Shown one piece after another: positions 60,223-64,000 of a DNA stretch of 64,000 bases (within the stretch, counting starts at the first letter, position 1; each line of letters opens with the position of its first letter). The translations under genes were made by a program, and so were the position numbers. Location: assembly GCF_000455125.1 (NCBI RefSeq), contig NZ_AUWR01000030.1:18217-82216 (forward strand), given 5' to 3'. This DNA comes from Mycobacterium sp. UM_WGJ. GTDB taxonomy: Bacteria > Actinomycetota > Actinomycetes > Mycobacteriales > Mycobacteriaceae. The notes under the pieces were generated by a model. It was not told the DNA's origin, did not search any database, and worked only from the letters and a program-made list of their open reading frames with translations.

Positions 60223-61167
60223 ATGCCGGAGCAGTTGGGGGCGTTCGCTGAGGCCGCCCGGGCACGCGAAGAGCAGTTGGTGCAACGGTTGGCGATGGCG
60301 GTTGAGCTCGACCGGTCTTTTGAGGGGATCCTGCGCGGAGCCCACCAGCACAACGTGCAGGCGCGGCAGCGTTTGGATGCGATCGAGGCCGCGATCCACC
60401 AGGCCGCCGCCAGTTGGCCAGGCTTGGACACCCCGGCCGGGGCCCGTCAGTTCCAGACCCCTCTCGTGGGCAAGACTCGGGAAGTCCACCAAGTCATCTC
60501 CGATGCCGCAGCGGACAGTCAGCAGCGGAGTGCGCAGGTGCAGGCGCTGACCGAGCGATACCGGGCTCGTGACGATCTGGCGTCGAGTGGGCCGAAGGGG
60601 TCAACAGGCCCGGACCGCGCGAACGAGTCGGCGCAAATGGTCGGCTTTAGGCACGGTATTGGAAATCCGCAGACACCTCCGCTCAAGCCAGACCCGTCTG
60701 ATCCGCCGATGCCGCAACCCCCTACCGGGCATCCGCTTTCGGAATTGCCGCCTGAACTCGGCGGCAGACCGTCGGGTGAGTCCCCTCAGGTTCCACCGGT
60801 GAAATTTGGGCCGTATTGGGTTCCCCCCGAAGTCGCAGAAGCAGGGACCCAATGGGTTAACAGCCATGTTCCAAACCGGACTCCAGCGGAGTGGACGCAG
60901 GCATTGTCCGACACGTTAGGAGCGGGCTACGCGAAGGGTCAGCAGGAGCAGGCGATCCGCGTGCTGCAAGCGGCGCAGGCGGGCCAATGTAGCGTTGACG
61001 ACGCAGCTAGAAGCCTTTTCGCGCTCGGATTGGATGGTTTGGGGGTCGCCGGCGCGGTACCGCTTGCTGAGGCTCCGCCGATCGCGATTGTCGCTGCTGC
61101 AGGGGCGCTGGGAGACGGTGTGCTGAATATCGGCGACATTATCCGGTGCTTGGGCGGATCAACGTAA
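60223..61167 (+). CDS. DUF4226-type protein with hydrophobic C-terminus (candidate ESX effector)
   Basis: A 314-residue protein. The N-terminal helical domain (about 1-110) contains MPEQLGAFAEAARAREEQLV and ASWPGLDTPAGARQFQTPLV, and is a paralogue of the N-terminal domain of the 39348 gene. A Pro-rich linker (about 145-185) follows, then a distinct C-terminal domain (VKFGPYWVPPEVAEAGTQWV; RTPAEWTQALSDTLGAGYAK). The end, about residues 270-308, is hydrophobic (LDGLGVAGAVPLAEAPPIAI) and could insert in a membrane. No Sec signal. This modular build, with a small membrane-protein gene 48 bp downstream, suggests a secreted effector and its immunity protein; function unproven. Confidence 0.75.
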   Translation: MPEQLGAFAEAARAREEQLVQRLAMAVELDRSFEGILRGAHQHNVQARQRLDAIEAAIHQAAASWPGLDTPAGARQFQTPLVGKTREVHQVISDAAADSQQRSAQVQALTERYRARDDLASSGPKGSTGPDRANESAQMVGFRHGIGNPQTPPLKPDPSDPPMPQPPTGHPLSELPPELGGRPSGESPQVPPVKFGPYWVPPEVAEAGTQWVNSHVPNRTPAEWTQALSDTLGAGYAKGQQEQAIRVLQAAQAGQCSVDDAARSLFALGLDGLGVAGAVPLAEAPPIAIVAAAGALGDGVLNIGDIIRCLGGST

Positions 61168-61215
61168 TGCGGACGGCTTCCTTTGGTGTCGAGCTAGACA
61201 TCCTTCGAGTGCTAG

Positions 61216-61491
61216 GTGATCAATTTGTTCCGTGATTTGTTCCAAGTACTGCTGCCATTGTTAGTGACGGCAGGGACGTTGCCGTTACTGGATAAAAACC
61301 CCCGCCGGGTAAGAGCGTTCGGCGTAGCACTCCTCGTTTTTGCGGTGCTCTGTGTTCCTCTCCTCATGATCGAGCTGTCTTCGGCGGGTGGAAAGGTCTG
61401 GCTGGCTGCGCTGCGCATGGTGTCTTGCCTACTCGGAGGCGTCTATCTGCTGGTCCGGGTTCATCTTTCGCGACGCGAAGTGGACCAATAA
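61216..61491 (+). CDS. Small membrane protein (candidate immunity protein)
   Basis: A 91-residue protein with three hydrophobic stretches (FQVLLPLLVTAGTLPLL; FGVALLVFAVLCVPLLMI; LAALRMVSCLLGGVYLLVRV), ending in a basic/acidic tail (HLSRREVDQ). GTG 61216 is the start. The first 60 bases around it are only about 45 percent G+C by hand count, below the neighbourhood. It matches no family I recognise. Same strand and tight spacing after the DUF4226-type gene suggest a two-gene unit. Confidence 0.65.
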   Translation: MINLFRDLFQVLLPLLVTAGTLPLLDKNPRRVRAFGVALLVFAVLCVPLLMIELSSAGGKVWLAALRMVSCLLGGVYLLVRVHLSRREVDQ

Positions 61492-61556
61492 TTCGGCCGG
61501 GTGCGCCACAACGGCGGCGCATAGTCGCCGCTTCGATCAGCGCGGCGAAGGGTCTG

Positions 61557-62513
61557 TCACTTCGACGAGTCGTTCGTGTCCACGATGCGCTTGAGCGGCG
61601 TGATGCCAGGGTGCCCGGCATCTTTTGCGACGGACTTGGTCACCGGCACATTGGGCGGGGCCGTCGTGCGACCCTTGACGGGCTGGCCGTTGGCCACGCC
61701 CGGAGCGGCGATCCGCTTCGCGTCGGTCTTGTCGTCTTTGCCGCCCTTGCCGCCGGCGCCAGCCCCGCCGGGCATCATCGGCATCATCCCGCCGCCGCCC
61801 CCACCCGCGGTGGGCGCACCGCCAGCGGGGCCGGCCGCACCGGTATTGGCCAGGGAGCTGGCGGGCGTTGTCGGCGTTGAGGTCCCTGGAACCGGCGGCG
61901 GACCGAGGTTGCTGGCCGGCGTGGTGCCCACACCCAGTCCTCCGCCGCTTCCGCCGGAGCCGAAATCTCCACCGCCCAAGCCGGGGTCGGGACTGATGTC
62001 TGAGGCCAGCGTGGTGCCGCCGAGGCCGGCCTTGCCCAGCGACGACGCGGCGCTCATCAGTGGTGACAACGCGCCCTGGCCGGCTTGCATCAAGCCCTGG
62101 GGCAGCTTGGTCACCGCGCCGAGGGCCCCGCTGAGTGCGCTGGTGATGCCCTGCATCGCGCCGTTGACGCCCTGCATCGCCCCGCCCATGGCTTCCTGCG
62201 GTGATTGCTGCGCCATCAGGGCGTCGCCCTGCGAGGCGACGTTCTGGAACTTCGATACCGCGTCCGCCTCGTGCTCGGCGAACTTGCGCACGGCATCGGC
62301 GGCGTGGCCGGTGCGGTCCCGGTGATCGTTGGCGAGTTCGGTGTTCGTCTCGACCAGGTTCAAGTTGGTTGCGGCGCCGAAGGCGGCCATCGTGGCGTCG
62401 ACCGGGGAGGATCCGCCCGGATGGACCGGTCCCGGAGGGATTGCCGTCGGGGGCTGTGAGAGCGCGATGTGCAAGAAGTCCGCACCGTAATGCTTCACGA
62501 AGTCGTCTGTCAT
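61557..62513 (-). CDS. Gly/Pro-rich ESX-2-associated protein
   Basis: A 318-residue protein with a helical N-terminal part (about 1-125: MTDDFVKHYGADFLHIALSQ, then NTELANDHRDRTGHAADAVR). A middle rich in Met/Gly/Ala (GAMQGVNGAMQGITSALSGA) and a Gly-rich tail with GAGAGGKGGKDDKTD follow, ending PGITPLKRIVDTNDSSK. The build recalls secreted Esp and PPE proteins. It may correspond to the Rv3898c/Rv3897c position beside ESX-2, but that was not tested. It is coupled to the upstream gene by a 4-bp overlap. Confidence 0.75.
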   Translation of the reverse strand: MTDDFVKHYGADFLHIALSQPPTAIPPGPVHPGGSSPVDATMAAFGAATNLNLVETNTELANDHRDRTGHAADAVRKFAEHEADAVSKFQNVASQGDALMAQQSPQEAMGGAMQGVNGAMQGITSALSGALGAVTKLPQGLMQAGQGALSPLMSAASSLGKAGLGGTTLASDISPDPGLGGGDFGSGGSGGGLGVGTTPASNLGPPPVPGTSTPTTPASSLANTGAAGPAGGAPTAGGGGGGMMPMMPGGAGAGGKGGKDDKTDAKRIAAPGVANGQPVKGRTTAPPNVPVTKSVAKDAGHPGITPLKRIVDTNDSSK

Positions 62514-63976
62514 GGCCTAACACCTCCATGCCGTACGGCCACTGCCAGATACCAGGCCAGGTGGTAGCGGGCGAGCTCTTCGCTTCCATCGATCAGGGCG
62601 TCGATGGCCGCCAACAGCATCCAGTCGGCGACATCCCGCGGAGCATGCTGCGGATATGCCGACAGTACGCGCGCCTGTGTCGCGGTGACTACCTGCCGGA
62701 ACAGCTCGATTTCGTTGTCGGCGACACCGGATCTGCGGGCCACGGCGCGTGCCACGGTCTGCACGATCCGCGGTAGGCGGTCGTTGGTGCCGGTGATGTC
62801 GATGAGCGTGGGACCGAGTTCGTCGACGTGCTGCCCATAGCGGGCGCGCTCCCCGCTGCCGGGAATCGGATCGTTCGGACCGGCATCGGTGACATAGGTG
62901 TTCGGTTGATGGGCGGCGGCGGCGATCACCGCACCCAGCAGATCGACCGCGCTGGTATCGCGGCGACGGTGGGCCGGGTCCAGCAACGTCAGCCCGGGCG
63001 GGAGTTTGACAGTGGGCGGAATCCAGCCGCCGGCCAAGTCGGTGGCCAGCACGGTGGTGGTCTCGTCGTCGCGAAGCCCGGCCGCCCAGGCCAGGTCCGG
63101 CGCCTGGCGGGCCACCGCGTCGACTTTGCGCTGCAGATCCTGGTGTTCGGCAAGGCGCCGGGCGGCCGTACCGGCTCCGGCTCCGGCCGTGCTCCCGGCG
63201 CCCATGCTGCCGGCCACCGATGCGCCGGACTGATTGGCGGCGCCGGGTGTGGGTTTGCCCGGTGCCGGACGATCGCCGGTGGAGGCCACGGTTGGTCCCC
63301 CGGACGTCGGCGTGGTGGTGCCACCGGGCGGGGGAGTCGGGCCCGCAGGACCTGCGGGTGCCGTGGGTGCGGCCGGGACGGCGGCAGCGGCCGGGCGCAA
63401 ATCCGTCCCGTAGCCGGGCAAGGGGCCCGACGGGGCCACCGGACCGGCGCTGATCGGCCCCGACGACACGGAGGCCGGGCTCGCTGTCACCGGCGGTGCC
63501 GCGGGTGCTGCCGGTGTCGCGCCACCCGTGGGAGCGGGCGGGGCGATCTCGGTGTTGGGGCTGGCCAACTGGGCCATATTGCCGAGCGCACCGCCCGCCA
63601 TCGGTGTCACCGACGGTGAGGGCGGAATCTGCGACGGCTGACCGAATCCTCCGGTGCCGGCTCCACCCGGCGGTATAGGCGGTGGTGGTCCGCCCGGTCC
63701 GGGAGATCCACCACCTGGCATGCCCGTGGCAAGCGCTTGGGCCGGCCCGCCGCCCGGGAGGCCGGGCGGCATTCCACCGCCGCCGGGGCTGCCCAGGCCG
63801 GACATGCCGGAGGCCATGGGGGAGGGGACGCCGCCTCCACCACCGACTGGCGGCACTCCGCCGGGTATGCCGCCACCTCCGCCACCTCCGGGTGGTGGCG
63901 CCACTGCGCCGCTTGAGGCCGCGTTCTGGCCGATTAAGGTATCGCCGGCCGTAGCAGCTGCGGGTGTGATGGTCAC
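62510..63976 (-). CDS. DUF5631/DUF5632-type protein (Rv3899c-like), N-terminus uncertain
   Basis: At least 488 residues. A very long low-complexity Gly/Pro/Ala region (about 20-265, with runs of Gly) precedes the conserved C-terminal domains (about 275-488): VDAVARQAPDLAWAAGLRDD, DLAGGWIPPTVKLPPGLTLL, and YLAVAVRHGGVRP at the end. This C-terminal half is paralogous to the 41471 gene. GTG 63976 is a possible start, but the frame stays open to the window edge, so the true start may lie outside. M. tuberculosis Rv3899c is the expected counterpart. It is probably ESX-2-associated; function unknown. Confidence 0.8.
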   Translation of the reverse strand: MTITPAAATAGDTLIGQNAASSGAVAPPPGGGGGGGIPGGVPPVGGGGGVPSPMASGMSGLGSPGGGGMPPGLPGGGPAQALATGMPGGGSPGPGGPPPPIPPGGAGTGGFGQPSQIPPSPSVTPMAGGALGNMAQLASPNTEIAPPAPTGGATPAAPAAPPVTASPASVSSGPISAGPVAPSGPLPGYGTDLRPAAAAVPAAPTAPAGPAGPTPPPGGTTTPTSGGPTVASTGDRPAPGKPTPGAANQSGASVAGSMGAGSTAGAGAGTAARRLAEHQDLQRKVDAVARQAPDLAWAAGLRDDETTTVLATDLAGGWIPPTVKLPPGLTLLDPAHRRRDTSAVDLLGAVIAAAAHQPNTYVTDAGPNDPIPGSGERARYGQHVDELGPTLIDITGTNDRLPRIVQTVARAVARRSGVADNEIELFRQVVTATQARVLSAYPQHAPRDVADWMLLAAIDALIDGSEELARYHLAWYLAVAVRHGGVRP

Positions 63977-64000
63977 GCGCGATCCGCTTTGGCCGTTGGT

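Overview
The window is a mycobacterial origin-of-replication region. It opens inside dnaA and continues through oriC, dnaN, recF, dciA, gyrB and gyrA. Gene order, high G+C content and marker genes (whiB5, crgA, cwsA, the pknA/pknB/pstP/rodA/pbpA operon, PE/PPE and a complete type VII secretion locus) place it in Mycobacterium sensu lato. A full ESX-2 set narrows this to the ESX-2-carrying slow growers or terrae-type relatives; the species cannot be named from the sequence. Names such as 'Rv0024-like' refer to M. tuberculosis counterparts recognised from remembered protein sequence and gene order, not from a search.

Layout. 0-10.3 kb: replication initiation and DNA topology genes, with oriC in the 534-bp dnaA-dnaN gap. 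10.3-14 kb: tRNA-Ile and tRNA-Ala, then cwsA, ppiA, an Rv0010c-like membrane protein, crgA, a DUF881 protein and the trpG/pabA amidotransferase. A cluster of DnaA-box-like sites next to an 18-bp perfect palindrome lies upstream of the Rv0010c-like gene. 14-23.7 kb: the reverse-strand growth and cell-wall signalling block fhaA, fhaB-pstP-rodA-pbpA-pknA-pknB, mostly joined by 4-bp stop/start overlaps.

23.9-37 kb is accessory DNA starting right after tRNA-Leu(CAG) and an intrinsic terminator. It holds an IS481-type transposase remnant, a TacA/TacT-type toxin-antitoxin pair, several divergent regulator/enzyme pairs with visible palindromic operators, and a five-gene catabolic operon (flavin monooxygenase, alpha/beta hydrolase, acyl-CoA ligase-like enzyme, SDR, zinc alcohol dehydrogenase). 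That operon resembles the mymA operon of M. tuberculosis in content but is paired with a TetR regulator and an F420-type oxidoreductase. A pirin closes this part.

37-64 kb is a type VII secretion region. whiB5, an Rv0023-like regulator and an Rv0024-Rv0030-like accessory cluster run directly into a complete reverse-strand ESX-2 locus (eccB2, eccC2, PE, PPE, esxD, esxC, espG2, a MinD-like ATPase, eccD2, mycP2, eccE2, eccA2). Beyond eccB2 is a second accessory cluster containing paralogues of the first (a DUF4226-type protein and a DUF5631/5632-type protein). Between them sit two forward-strand genes, a DUF4226-type protein and a small membrane protein, that look like a candidate effector/immunity pair. 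This pair, and the sandwich of ESX-2 between two paralogous accessory clusters, are the most interesting features of the window.
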